A stretch of 11,190 nucleotides of DNA from Acidobacteriaceae bacterium (GTDB lineage: Bacteria; Acidobacteriota; Terriglobia; Terriglobales; Acidobacteriaceae). A model generated the notes under the pieces. That model saw only the letters and a program-made list of their open reading frames with translations, searched no databases and was not told the origin of the DNA. Position 1 is the first letter of the stretch; the number at the start of each line of letters is the position of its first letter. This document shows, in pieces, positions 1 through 8,314 of this stretch. The stretch is taken from positions 10,491 to 21,680 of the forward strand of contig PMGP01000171.1 of the NCBI GenBank assembly GCA_003156235.1. Reading direction: 5' to 3'. The position numbers and the translations under genes are program-made.

Positions 1-663
1 CGTGGCTTGGAACTTACCTTTCAGTTGGAAGAGGGAGAGACTTACACTGAGCCGGTTCCATCGCGAGACCGCAGAAATGCGATCCTTGTTTACGAGGCCA
101 CTGAAGGCGGCGCAGGTGTATTGAGTAGAGTCATTCAGGAGCCGGACAAGCTTGCCGAGGTCGCAAGAGCGGCGCTGGAGCTTATGCATTACGAGAATCT
201 TGATGCGGCAATCGCAGCTCAAGATATCGGCCAGCTAACGACCGATCCAGATGCAAGGTGCGTGAAGGGCTGCTATCGTTGCCTTTTGTCTTATTACAAC
301 CAGCCCGACCACGAATGCATTGACCGAACTGACCCCGATGCTTGTCGTCTGCTCTTGAAGCTCGCTGCTTCAACAGTTCACACTGAAGAGAGACGGCAAG
401 CCCCGCCGAACGGGCTGGAACCTTGGGTTGAAGCAATTGACGCGTGGGGACTAGCCAAGCCCTCAGACAAGCCGCTTAGCATCGATGGCGTGATTCTGCC
501 GCTTGCATGGCGCGAGCACCGTGTCGTAGCGGTACCGGATAATGTTTCATCAGAGGTCATTGCCAAACTTGAATCCATGGCGTTCACCGTTTTTACTCTT
601 CCGAAGGAAATGCCTTCCCAACCGCCGGCCCAATTGGCAAAGTTGTTAGGAGATCTTGAATGA
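1..663 (+). CDS. DUF1998-domain protein, C-terminal part (probable helicase; 5' end outside window)
   Basis: The reading frame is open from base 1, so this is the last 220 residues of a longer protein. Residues 28-41 (ILVYEATEGGAGVL) match the aromatic/acidic-x-T-x-GGAG signature of DUF1998. A cysteine cluster follows at C87, C91, C94 and C106, with a CYRCLLSYYNQPDH core, probably a metal site as in MrfA-type proteins. This domain ends DEAD/DEAH helicases such as MrfA and Druantia DruE, and also occurs in DISARM DrmB. The helicase motifs would lie upstream and cannot be seen, so I cannot choose between these. Residues about 135-220 form an extra C-terminal region (IDGVILPLAW, then alternating hydrophobic segments) that resembles a small alpha/beta domain. 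The stop overlaps the next gene by four bases (ATGA), so the helicase downstream is translationally coupled to it. I am sure of the domain family and not of the full architecture. Confidence 0.8.
   Translation, partial: RGLELTFQLEEGETYTEPVPSRDRRNAILVYEATEGGAGVLSRVIQEPDKLAEVARAALELMHYENLDAAIAAQDIGQLTTDPDARCVKGCYRCLLSYYNQPDHECIDRTDPDACRLLLKLAASTVHTEERRQAPPNGLEPWVEAIDAWGLAKPSDKPLSIDGVILPLAWREHRVVAVPDNVSSEVIAKLESMAFTVFTLPKEMPSQPPAQLAKLLGDLE
648..653 (+). promoter_or_regulatory. Shine-Dalgarno site for the SNF2 helicase gene
   Basis: AGGAGA lies six bases before the ATG at 660, inside the end of the upstream gene. It fixes the helicase start at 660, where ATGA joins the stop of one gene to the start of the next. 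Confidence 0.7.
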
Positions 664-3431
664 CGGCAACTTTTGCTCCTGGAGATTTGGTGCAGGCACG
701 CGGACGGGAATGGGTATCGCTTCCGTCTCCTTTTCAGGGCCTGCTATGCCTCCGGCCTCTGACCGGAAGCGAATCCGACATTCAATTGCTTGACCCCGCT
801 CTTGAGACCGAACCGGTCGTGCCTGCACGATTTGATCTACCGAAACTGGAGGACCTGGCAACCCAGGATGCTGGTCGCCTTCTTGCGGAAGCCTTGCGGC
901 TTTCGCTGCGCCGCGGTGCGGGACCATTCCGTTCTGCTTCTCGGGTGGCCTTCGAGCCCCGCGCCTATCAATTGGTCCCACTGCTCATGGCCCTCCGCCT
1001 TGCCACTGTGCGGTTGATGATTGCTGATGACGTCGGAATTGGAAAGACCATTGAGGCCGGCCTGATATTGCGTGAGTTGATTGACCGTGGCGAAGTGGAT
1101 AGCTTCGCGATCCTTTGCCCGCCGCAACTAGTCGATCAGTGGACGACGGAGCTTCGTGCCAAGTTCGACATAGATGCCGTTGCTATCACTTCCTCATCTG
1201 CTGCTCGACTTGAACGAACGCTCGCAGTATCGCAGACGCTGTTTGGGGCGCACCCGTATACCGTTGTTAGCCTTGACTATATAAAGGCCGAGAAGCGCCG
1301 CGAGAGTTTTGCACGCGCCTGCCCTCAGTTCGTCATCGTAGACGAGGCACATGCCTGTGTAGGAACGCACTTGGGACGCCAGCAGAGGTTTGAACTTCTG
1401 AAGAGGCTCGCTGACGACGAGCAGCGCCACTTGCTATTACTAACCGCCACGCCTCACAGTGGCGACGAAGACGCCTTTGACCGATTGCTGGGACTGGTGA
1501 ATTCTGAATTCTCAAGTGGATACCTTGAAGATGAAGCCGGCCGCAGGCGCTTGGCACGGCACTTCGTCCAGCGCAGGCGCATTGATATCACTGGGCGCGA
1601 GTGGGGCGAGGAACGCTCGTTTCCAAAGCACCTAAGCAGAGAAGAAATCTATCGGTTCAGCGGCGACCACCAAGCCTTCCATGATGCGGTGCTCGATTAC
1701 TGCCTTGGGGTTGTGGAAGGCGCCGGCGAAGATCAGCACAGTCGCAGGCTTGCGTTCTGGAGTACCCTGGCTCTCATGCGCTGCGTTGGATCCTCTCCTT
1801 CTGCAGCCCTGAGCGCGCTCCGCACTCGCCTCAATGATGTGGACGTCCTCGAAGAACAGTTGTGTGATGAAGACGAAGCAGACGGCCTCGATGTCGAACC
1901 CGCTTCGATCGTTGCTGACGACGCTCAGCTACGTGCATTGATTCAACAGGCTGAAAGGCTCACACGCGCTGCCGATCCCAAGCTCGATGCCATCGTCGCT
2001 CTTCTCCGGCCGATACTTGCTGAGAAAGTCAATCCCATATTGTTTTGCCGATTCATCGCAACGGCAGAGCATGTCGCAGCAGGGCTCCGCAAGGCATTTC
2101 CAAAGCTGCGCGTCGATGTTGTCACCGGGCTTCTCACTCCTGAGGATCGCCGCGCTCGTGTCGAATCCATGGTTGAGGCTGAGCAGAGAATTCTTGTTGC
2201 CACCGACTGCCTCTCTGAAGGCATCAACCTGCAGCATCTCTTCGACTCGGTCATTCACTATGACCTGTCGTGGAACCCAACGCGCCATCAACAGCGGGAA
2301 GGTCGCGTTGATCGTTTTGGGCAACCCGCCAAGGTCGTCCGCTCAGTGCTGCTCTATTCGCCAGATAGTGCAATAGACGGCGCGGTTCTCGAAGTGATTC
2401 TTCGCAAAGCAGAAGCCATACGACAGGCCACAGGCGTCACCGTCCCGCTTCCAGAGCAAAGATCGGCCGTCGCCGGTGCGCTCATGAACGCGGTCCTCCT
2501 CCGCAAGGGACGAACGCAACAGATGCGGTTGGATTTCGGCATCGATTTCTCCCAAGACGCCGCCCAAATGGAGACCCGCTGGTATGACGCGGAGGAGGGG
2601 GAGCGTCGCTCCCGCGCCCGCTTTGCGCAGAACGCCATTCGCCCCGAAGAAGTAGCTCCTGAATGGCATCGGTGGCGGAGTCTCCTCGGCGGTCCGGCTG
2701 AAGTCGGCCGATTCCTCCAGCGGGCGATGAGTCGCCTGAATGCACCACTTGAGGAAGCGAACTACGGAGTCATGCTGGCCCATCTTGATGCGCTTCCGCT
2801 CGCCCTGCGTGAGCGCCTCGCAGCCCGCGGTCTGGAAGGTACGCGGCGCATTGTCTTCGAAGAGCCTGGCCCCGCCGGCACTGAAGTCGTTGTACGCAGC
2901 CATCCCATGACCGCCGTTCTCGCCGACTTTCTCCTCGAAGGAGCGCTTCATCAGGGAGACTCTGCTCTTCCGTCTCTAGGCCGCACCGGCGTTTGGCCCT
3001 CCATGGCGGTCCAGACAACGACCACGCTGGTTCTCCTGCGGCTGCGATTCAAATTGATCGTGCATGGTCGCAAAGATAGGCTGCTCCTCGTGGAAGAGGC
3101 TGGAGCCCTCGCGTTTTCGGGCACTCAACTTGATACCTATGTGAGCGGTGACGACGCCTTCAAGCTGCTGGAGTCACCCGCCAGCGATAATCTCGCACCA
3201 TCCGCCCGTGACCGATTCCTCACCCAGGCGCGCGAACGCGTGCAGTTGGCATTGCAAAACGACGGCCCCATCGCCACTTACAGCCGCGAGCGCGCCGCTG
3301 CCCTGCTCCAGGATCATGATCGCGTGCGGTCCGCCTTGTCGCAAACCGGCGGTGTGCCCCGTGTGACCGTCGAGCCCGTCCTGCCCGCTGACGTAGTCGG
3401 CCTCTTCGTTCTTATCCCGGGAGGCATCTAA
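660..3431 (+). CDS. SNF2-family DEAH-type helicase, DrmD-like
   Basis: This 923-residue protein is a superfamily 2 helicase/translocase of the SNF2/RapA type. Walker A is at residues 122-130 (ADDVGIGKT), DEAH at 228-231, motif III TATP at 262-265, motif V at 513-525 (VATDCLSEGINLQ) and motif VI at 544-555 (QQREGRVDRFGQ). These give an N-terminal RecA domain from about 100 to 300 and a second from about 440 to 580. The DDVGxGKT form and the VDRFGQ motif are typical of SNF2 proteins linked to defence loci, including DrmD of class 1 DISARM. The remaining 320 or so residues have no motif I recognise. Its likely role is ATP-driven movement on DNA in the cytoplasm as part of a multi-subunit complex. 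It sits between a DUF1998 protein and an adenine methylase. GC rises from about 53-55% in the first part to about 65% near the end. SNF2 helicase is secure; DrmD identity is an inference from size and neighbours. Confidence 0.9.
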   Translation: MTATFAPGDLVQARGREWVSLPSPFQGLLCLRPLTGSESDIQLLDPALETEPVVPARFDLPKLEDLATQDAGRLLAEALRLSLRRGAGPFRSASRVAFEPRAYQLVPLLMALRLATVRLMIADDVGIGKTIEAGLILRELIDRGEVDSFAILCPPQLVDQWTTELRAKFDIDAVAITSSSAARLERTLAVSQTLFGAHPYTVVSLDYIKAEKRRESFARACPQFVIVDEAHACVGTHLGRQQRFELLKRLADDEQRHLLLLTATPHSGDEDAFDRLLGLVNSEFSSGYLEDEAGRRRLARHFVQRRRIDITGREWGEERSFPKHLSREEIYRFSGDHQAFHDAVLDYCLGVVEGAGEDQHSRRLAFWSTLALMRCVGSSPSAALSALRTRLNDVDVLEEQLCDEDEADGLDVEPASIVADDAQLRALIQQAERLTRAADPKLDAIVALLRPILAEKVNPILFCRFIATAEHVAAGLRKAFPKLRVDVVTGLLTPEDRRARVESMVEAEQRILVATDCLSEGINLQHLFDSVIHYDLSWNPTRHQQREGRVDRFGQPAKVVRSVLLYSPDSAIDGAVLEVILRKAEAIRQATGVTVPLPEQRSAVAGALMNAVLLRKGRTQQMRLDFGIDFSQDAAQMETRWYDAEEGERRSRARFAQNAIRPEEVAPEWHRWRSLLGGPAEVGRFLQRAMSRLNAPLEEANYGVMLAHLDALPLALRERLAARGLEGTRRIVFEEPGPAGTEVVVRSHPMTAVLADFLLEGALHQGDSALPSLGRTGVWPSMAVQTTTTLVLLRLRFKLIVHGRKDRLLLVEEAGALAFSGTQLDTYVSGDDAFKLLESPASDNLAPSARDRFLTQARERVQLALQNDGPIATYSRERAAALLQDHDRVRSALSQTGGVPRVTVEPVLPADVVGLFVLIPGGI
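3419..3424 (+). promoter_or_regulatory. Shine-Dalgarno site for the methyltransferase gene
   Basis: GGGAGG lies eight bases before the ATG at 3433. It is within the last codons of the helicase gene, whose TAA stop ends one base before the methylase ATG, so the two are likely coupled. Confidence 0.65.
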
Positions 3432-3432
3432 T

Positions 3433-6400
3433 ATGGCTCGCGTTCGCAAGTCAGATTTCGCGTTCGACGCCATCAGCCTCGAAGGCTCTCTTATCTCGCC
3501 TGCCAAGCTTGCTGCTGTGGCGGAGCGCAAGGCTGCGGACCAGACCGATGCCGGCTACCACATCCCCAAGGGGCTTACACTTCGCGACGAAACAGCGCGC
3601 TACTTCCGCATTGGTCAGGCACTCTTCCGCGAGCTTTTCGCTGGCGCCCATCCCTCCCAGCAGGCCGCAATCCGATTTACCCAGGAACTCCTGCGCGACG
3701 TCTTCGGCTTCACGGACATCGAGCCGGTAACCGCGCCCAGAGTCCACGGCGAACGCACCTACATCCTCACACTTGAGGCCTGCAAGGGCCGCATTCCTGT
3801 TGTAGTTGTTTCGCCTGCCGATGACCTCGACCACGCAAGCGCCAACCTGTCGCATGATCGCCGCCGCTCGGCCGCATCTTCGCTGCAGGAATGGCTCAAT
3901 GCCGAGGACAATGCCCTCTGGGGATTCTGCTGCAACGGCGAGCGCCTCCGTCTTCTCCGCGACAACCAGAGCCTTACCCGCCCGGCCTTTTTAGAAGCCA
4001 ACCTGCGGCAAATCTTCGAGAACGAGGACTTCGCCGGCTTTGCCGCGCTCTGGCTCATCGTTCACGCCAGCCGCTTCGGTCAAACAGGCAGCCCTGTCAC
4101 CGACTGTGCTCTCGAACGCTGGCGCGAGACCGGCAGCAAAGAGGGCCTCGCAGCACGTGAGCGCCTCAGCGTCGGCGTCAAAGAAGCACTGCTCGCTCTC
4201 GGTAACGGATTTCTCTCGAATGCGGCGAACACCGATCTCCGTGACCGGCTCACCAGTGGCCGGCTGCCGATGCCGCAGTTTTTCAATGAGCTGCTTCGTC
4301 TTGTCTATCGCCTCATCTTCCTGCTTGCCGCGGAAGACCGCAGCCTCCTTCATCCGCCCGATTCCCCTGACCAAGCCCGCAAGGTCTACGCCGAAGGCTA
4401 CTCTCTCGGCGCCCTGCGTGATCGCGCCATTCGCCGCAGCGGCTGGGATCAGTTCCACGACCGCTGGGAAGGTTTGCTCATCGTCTTCCGTGCGCTGGCC
4501 GACGGCGAGCCACGCCTTGCTCTGCCAGCCCTCGGCGGCCTTTTCGAGCAGCACGGCACCCCCAGCCTCGACACTGCCCGTCTTTCGAACCGTGCCCTCA
4601 TGGAGGCCATCTACCGCCTTGCATGGCTCCGCGACGACAGCGTCATCGTTCCCGTCAACTGGCGCGACATGGAGACCGAAGAACTCGGCTCCGTCTATGA
4701 AGGACTGCTCGAACTCACTCCCCGCCTCACACTCGATGGCCGCGGCTTTGCTTTTGCTGAAGGTGTCGAGACCAAAGGCAACGAGCGCAAGAAGACCGGC
4801 AGCTACTACACTCCCGACAGCCTTGTGCAGGCCCTGCTCGACAGCGCCCTTGATCCAGTCCTCGATCGCATTGAGAGCGAAGCCGAGGATGCCCCCGCCG
4901 CCCTGCTCGCCGTCACGGTGATAGATCCCGCCTGCGGCTCCGGCCACTTCCTGCTGGCCGCCGCCCGCCGCATCGCTACTCGCGTCGCGCGCCTCCGCAC
5001 CGGCGGCTTGCCCTCCACAGCCGACTACCGCCATGCCCTGCGCGATGCAGTCCGTTGCTGTGTCCACGGCGTCGACCGCAACCCCATGGCCGTCGAACTC
5101 ACCCGAGTCGCCCTCTGGATTGAAACCGTCGAGCCGGGTAAGCCACTCGGCTTCCTCGATGCAAATATCCGCGTTGGCGACTCACTGCTCGGCATTTTTG
5201 ACCTGGAGGCTCTGCGAAAAGGCATTCCCGACGCGGCCTACAAGCCTCTCACCGGCGACCACAAGCCCACTGCCCGTGACTTCGACCGTCGCAACAAGCG
5301 CGACAAAGGTGAGGTTGCCGGACTCCTCGACTTTTCCGGACGGCGCGCGCAGCCCGTTGAATTGCCGCCGCTCGCCGCATCCCTGCGCGCCGTCCGTGAG
5401 CTGCCCGAGGACACTGTCCAGCAGATCGAAGTCAAACGAGATCGATTCCATTCTGCCCACTCTGATCCGCGCCTGGTCAACCTCACCCAGGCCGCCGATC
5501 TTTACATTGCCGCCTTCCTCACGCCCAAGACTGAGACGCAATCGCTCGACCTGCAAACTTCGCTCGTGCCCACCACCGCCGATGTCTGGACAGCCATGCG
5601 CAGTGGAACCGTCTACGGCCCGCGCCTCGGCGCCGCCCGCCAGCTCGCAAGTAAAGCCTGCGCTTTTCATTGGCCGCTCGAATTCCCCGACGTGATGGCC
5701 AACAGTGGCTTCGATGTTGTGCTCGGCAATCCGCCCTGGGAGGTTATGCAGTTGGGCGAGGAGGAATACTTCGCGCAACATTGGCCAGAGATCGCAGAGC
5801 TAGCTGGGTCAGCGCGCAAGAAGGCAATTCAATCGCTGCAAAAGTCTCGCCCCGATATATTTGAGGCGTATGAGGCTGAAAAGCGCAGATTCGAGGCGAG
5901 TAATGAGTTTGTGCGTGAATCTAGCAGATTTGAACTCACGGCACGCGGCAAGGTGAATAGCTATAGCCTGTTCGCTGAGCTCTTCACGTCGCTTGTTTGC
6001 GGACGAGGCCGCACTGGCATCATTATTCCGACGGGAATTGCCACGGATTCTACAACGGCACCCTTTTTCGCATCACTAGTGGATGGAGACAAGCTGGTAT
6101 CGATCACCTCATTTGAAAACGAGGAGTTCATCTTTCCATCCGTCCATCATGCATTCAAGTTTTGCATTCTCGCGACATCTGGCGAGGCAATCCCGACAAA
6201 AGCAGAATACTCGTTCTTCATTCGAAGGATTGAGCAGTTGCATGAAGCCGAGAGGAAATTTAGCCTGTCCGCTGAGGAGATCGCGAGGATCAATCCGAAT
6301 ACAAAGACTGCGCCAACCTTTCGCGCTAGAATGGATGCCGAGCTCACCAGGAAAATTTATACGCGTATTCCAGTTTTGCTGAACGAATCGGGTGGCAGAG

Positions 6401-7539
6401 CGGGAAACCCGTGGGGTATTAGCTTTAGGCAAGGGCTATTCAACATGACCTCGGATAGTAGTCTTTTTCGCACAGCGAAGCAGTTGCACGAGGAAGGTTA
6501 CCGGCAGGAAGGCACGGACTGGATTATTCCAGTTCGACAGCCAGCTCTACTCAACATGACGCATCCCGAAGATTTGGATCCGTATGACGGCTCCTCTACG
6601 CAGCCGGAGCATTACGTTCCGCTCTATGAAGCCAAAATGATTCATCAATTCGATCATCGCTGGGCAACGTTCGATGGAATTGAAACACGCGATGTCGCCG
6701 AACATGAGAAGCGGGAATTCTCCTTCGAGACGACGCCGCGCTATTGGGTACCGGAGAGAGAGGTGCGGGATCGGCTGACTACGAAGGGATGGAGCCATGA
6801 TTGGCTCATGGGCTGGCGTGACATCACGAACTCGACCAACGAACGTACTGTCGTCGCTGCAGCTTGTCCGCTCGCTGGATATGGTGACACCCTTTTGTTG
6901 ATGCTCCCAGAAACTTCCCAAAACGAGTTCAATAGTTGCCTTTTGGGTAACCTTGGTTCGTTGGTTCTCGACTATACGACTCGGCAGAAAATCGGCGGGA
7001 CTCATCTGAAATACAACGTCTTCAAGCAAATTGCAGTGCTTCCTCCCGCAGCGTACAACGGGGAAGCAGCCCGATTCATTTCCTGCCGTGTCCTCGAACT
7101 CACCTACACGAGTCATTCTATTGCGGGATTCGCACACGACCTCAGTTACGACGGCTCACCATTCGCCTGGGATGAAGACCGCCGCGCCTTTCTCCGCGCC
7201 GAGCTCGACGCATGGTTTGCGCACGCCTACGGCCTCACCCGCGACGAACTCCGCTACATTCTCGATCCTGCCGACGTGATGGGCCAAGACTACCCCTCCA
7301 AGACCTTCCACGTACTCAAAGATAAGGAGATTAAGCTATACGGCGAATACCGTACCCGCCGTCTCGTTTTGGACGCCTGGGACCGAATGGAACGCGGCGA
7401 ACTCCCAGCTCCCGATGCCTACGACCAGCGCACCGCTGCCGCGCAGCAGCTCGCCAATACAGGCAAAGACTACCCGGCGGTCAATCCGCTCTTTGGCGCG
7501 GGCCCTCTCTTTGACCATTCTGACGGGAGCCGCTCATGA
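3433..7539 (+). CDS. Eco57I-type N6-adenine DNA methyltransferase, DrmMI-like (1368 aa)
   Basis: This protein should transfer a methyl group from S-adenosylmethionine to adenine N6 in a specific DNA sequence, marking self DNA. The AdoMet-binding motif I is DPACGSG at residues 498-504 and the catalytic motif IV is NPPW at 766-769, within LGNPPWEV. The order and spacing fit the large Eco57I/type IIG and DISARM class 1 methylases. Residues about 60-215 look like the N-terminal domain of such enzymes (CNGERLRLLRDN near 168-179), which may derive from a nuclease fold, but I see no convincing D-ExK triad. Residues about 785-1230 should hold target recognition; this part is markedly lower in GC than the rest. 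The conserved C-terminal block (DPADVMGQDYPSKTF) follows at about 1275-1290. It starts one base after the helicase stop and overlaps the HNH gene by ATGA. A self-contained restriction-modification enzyme is the alternative to a DISARM-like partner. Confidence 0.9.
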   Translation: MARVRKSDFAFDAISLEGSLISPAKLAAVAERKAADQTDAGYHIPKGLTLRDETARYFRIGQALFRELFAGAHPSQQAAIRFTQELLRDVFGFTDIEPVTAPRVHGERTYILTLEACKGRIPVVVVSPADDLDHASANLSHDRRRSAASSLQEWLNAEDNALWGFCCNGERLRLLRDNQSLTRPAFLEANLRQIFENEDFAGFAALWLIVHASRFGQTGSPVTDCALERWRETGSKEGLAARERLSVGVKEALLALGNGFLSNAANTDLRDRLTSGRLPMPQFFNELLRLVYRLIFLLAAEDRSLLHPPDSPDQARKVYAEGYSLGALRDRAIRRSGWDQFHDRWEGLLIVFRALADGEPRLALPALGGLFEQHGTPSLDTARLSNRALMEAIYRLAWLRDDSVIVPVNWRDMETEELGSVYEGLLELTPRLTLDGRGFAFAEGVETKGNERKKTGSYYTPDSLVQALLDSALDPVLDRIESEAEDAPAALLAVTVIDPACGSGHFLLAAARRIATRVARLRTGGLPSTADYRHALRDAVRCCVHGVDRNPMAVELTRVALWIETVEPGKPLGFLDANIRVGDSLLGIFDLEALRKGIPDAAYKPLTGDHKPTARDFDRRNKRDKGEVAGLLDFSGRRAQPVELPPLAASLRAVRELPEDTVQQIEVKRDRFHSAHSDPRLVNLTQAADLYIAAFLTPKTETQSLDLQTSLVPTTADVWTAMRSGTVYGPRLGAARQLASKACAFHWPLEFPDVMANSGFDVVLGNPPWEVMQLGEEEYFAQHWPEIAELAGSARKKAIQSLQKSRPDIFEAYEAEKRRFEASNEFVRESSRFELTARGKVNSYSLFAELFTSLVCGRGRTGIIIPTGIATDSTTAPFFASLVDGDKLVSITSFENEEFIFPSVHHAFKFCILATSGEAIPTKAEYSFFIRRIEQLHEAERKFSLSAEEIARINPNTKTAPTFRARMDAELTRKIYTRIPVLLNESGGRAGNPWGISFRQGLFNMTSDSSLFRTAKQLHEEGYRQEGTDWIIPVRQPALLNMTHPEDLDPYDGSSTQPEHYVPLYEAKMIHQFDHRWATFDGIETRDVAEHEKREFSFETTPRYWVPEREVRDRLTTKGWSHDWLMGWRDITNSTNERTVVAAACPLAGYGDTLLLMLPETSQNEFNSCLLGNLGSLVLDYTTRQKIGGTHLKYNVFKQIAVLPPAAYNGEAARFISCRVLELTYTSHSIAGFAHDLSYDGSPFAWDEDRRAFLRAELDAWFAHAYGLTRDELRYILDPADVMGQDYPSKTFHVLKDKEIKLYGEYRTRRLVLDAWDRMERGELPAPDAYDQRTAAAQQLANTGKDYPAVNPLFGAGPLFDHSDGSRS
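5780..7130 (+). other. Low-GC segment inside the methyltransferase gene, covering the likely target-recognition region
   Basis: Hand counts of single 60-base lines give about 67% GC at 5041-5100, 58% at 5761-5820, 47% at 5821-5880, 45% at 6121-6180, 48% at 6181-6240, 53-55% at 7021-7140 and 65% at 7141-7200. The reading frame stays open throughout. The drop begins just after the NPPW motif and ends just before the conserved C-terminal block. The borders are approximate. Codon choice changes too: C-ending codons dominate outside, mixed endings inside. Confidence 0.75.
7525..7529 (+). promoter_or_regulatory. Shine-Dalgarno site for the HNH endonuclease gene
   Basis: GGGAG lies six bases before the ATG at 7536. 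The ATG overlaps the methylase TGA as ATGA, which points to coupled translation of methylase and nuclease. Confidence 0.65.
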
Positions 7540-8309
7540 ACGCGACCCCGCTCGAAATCCCTCCTGGCTTCGTCCTCCGCGAAGAGGCCCACAAGGCCGC
7601 CTACGAAAACGGCTTCCGCATTGCGCTCGGCGTCCAAGAGGGCTGGCTCGGCTATCGTTCCACCACCGCCCGCGGCGACATCTGGATCGCTCGCGTTGAA
7701 GGTCAAGGAAGCTGGCTGCTTTCCATCACGCACGCCGGCGTCGCCGCCGAATTTGAAATGCCCGCGATAGCGGGAATCGCCAGCCCCGGCTTCGCTGTCT
7801 ACGCTTTCGTGTCTCTGCAGCAGCTTTACCAAACGCTTGAGCGTGTCTACAAGCTGGGGGTGAGCCTGCCGGACGCGCCCCTGGAATCGTTCAAGAAAGC
7901 CACCGCCCACCTGCCGCGCATCACGGAAGCCGAGCGCATGACTGTTCAAAGAGTCGGCCAATCGCTCTTCCGTGACGCGCTGCTCGAATACTGGAATGGC
8001 CGCTGTCCTCTTACCGGGATCACTGACAACGCTCTGTTACGCGCATCGCACATCGTGCCCTGGGCCGAGTGCGGGACCGATGAACTTCGCCTGGACGTGC
8101 ACAACGGCCTGCTACTCTCCGCCCTTTGGGATGCAGCCTTCGATTGCGGCCTAATCAGCTTCGCCGACGACGGTACCGTCCTCCGATCCCCAAAGCTCAC
8201 CTCTGAAGCTGCTGCGGCCCTCAACTTCGATTCCGCAGTTCCGCTCGACCCATTAACCCACCTTCACCGCCAGAACCTGGCCCACCACCGCACCAAATAT
8301 GGATTCTGA
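7536..8309 (+). CDS. HNH endonuclease (HNH_2-like) with an N-terminal accessory domain
   Basis: This 257-residue protein is a predicted metal-dependent DNA endonuclease. The HNH core is at about 155-210: RCPLTGI (C157), ASHIVPW (H172), VHNGLLLS (N190), then LWDAAFDCGLISF. Where many relatives of this type have the third histidine, this protein has Asp199; the change is seen in my recollection of its subfamily too, so it need not mean loss of activity. Residues 1-125 form a separate domain (FVLREEAHKAAYENGFR, GDIWIARV, SWLLSITH) that I recognise only as the usual partner of this HNH type in restriction-related loci; it may bind DNA or a partner protein. The protein ends in HRTKYGF, as is usual for the family, so it appears complete. 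Its GC (about 65% near the start) matches the conserved parts of the methylase, and its overlap with that gene suggests it is the cleaving arm of the system. Confidence 0.88.
   Translation: MNATPLEIPPGFVLREEAHKAAYENGFRIALGVQEGWLGYRSTTARGDIWIARVEGQGSWLLSITHAGVAAEFEMPAIAGIASPGFAVYAFVSLQQLYQTLERVYKLGVSLPDAPLESFKKATAHLPRITEAERMTVQRVGQSLFRDALLEYWNGRCPLTGITDNALLRASHIVPWAECGTDELRLDVHNGLLLSALWDAAFDCGLISFADDGTVLRSPKLTSEAAAALNFDSAVPLDPLTHLHRQNLAHHRTKYGF
8286..8305 (+). repeat. Copy 1 of a 20-bp direct repeat at the end of the HNH gene
   Basis: This stretch encodes the HRTKYGF tail of the HNH protein. It matches 8944-8963 at 17 of 20 positions, with a core of ten identical bases (gcaccaaata). All three differences are C/T changes. 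Confidence 0.55.
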
Positions 8310-8314
8310 ACGAC

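Noticed and set aside
2343..2951. A 202-codon minus-strand open frame inside the helicase gene
   Set aside because: It is antisense to a coherent helicase protein and shows no family motif.
660..3431. Reading the helicase as the Dpd (7-deazaguanine DNA) helicase DpdE
   Set aside because: SNF2-like helicases and DUF1998 proteins also occur in Dpd loci, but no queuosine-type modification gene is visible here and an adenine methylase is present, which favours a DISARM-like setting.
4040..4921. A 293-codon plus-strand open frame in another frame of the methylase gene
   Set aside because: Composition is Ser/Pro/Arg/Ala-rich without domain pattern, as expected from out-of-frame reading of GC-rich DNA; no ribosome-binding support.
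3991..5067. A 358-codon open frame on the minus strand opposite the methylase gene
   Set aside because: It lies antisense to clear methylase motifs in a high-GC stretch with strong C-ending codons, which leaves long open antisense frames. Its translation has no recognisable domain.
6547..7137. A 196-codon minus-strand open frame inside the low-GC methylase segment
   Set aside because: I considered whether the low-GC segment might be an inserted gene on the other strand. The plus-strand methylase frame is continuous and ends in its conserved block, while the antisense product has no recognisable features.
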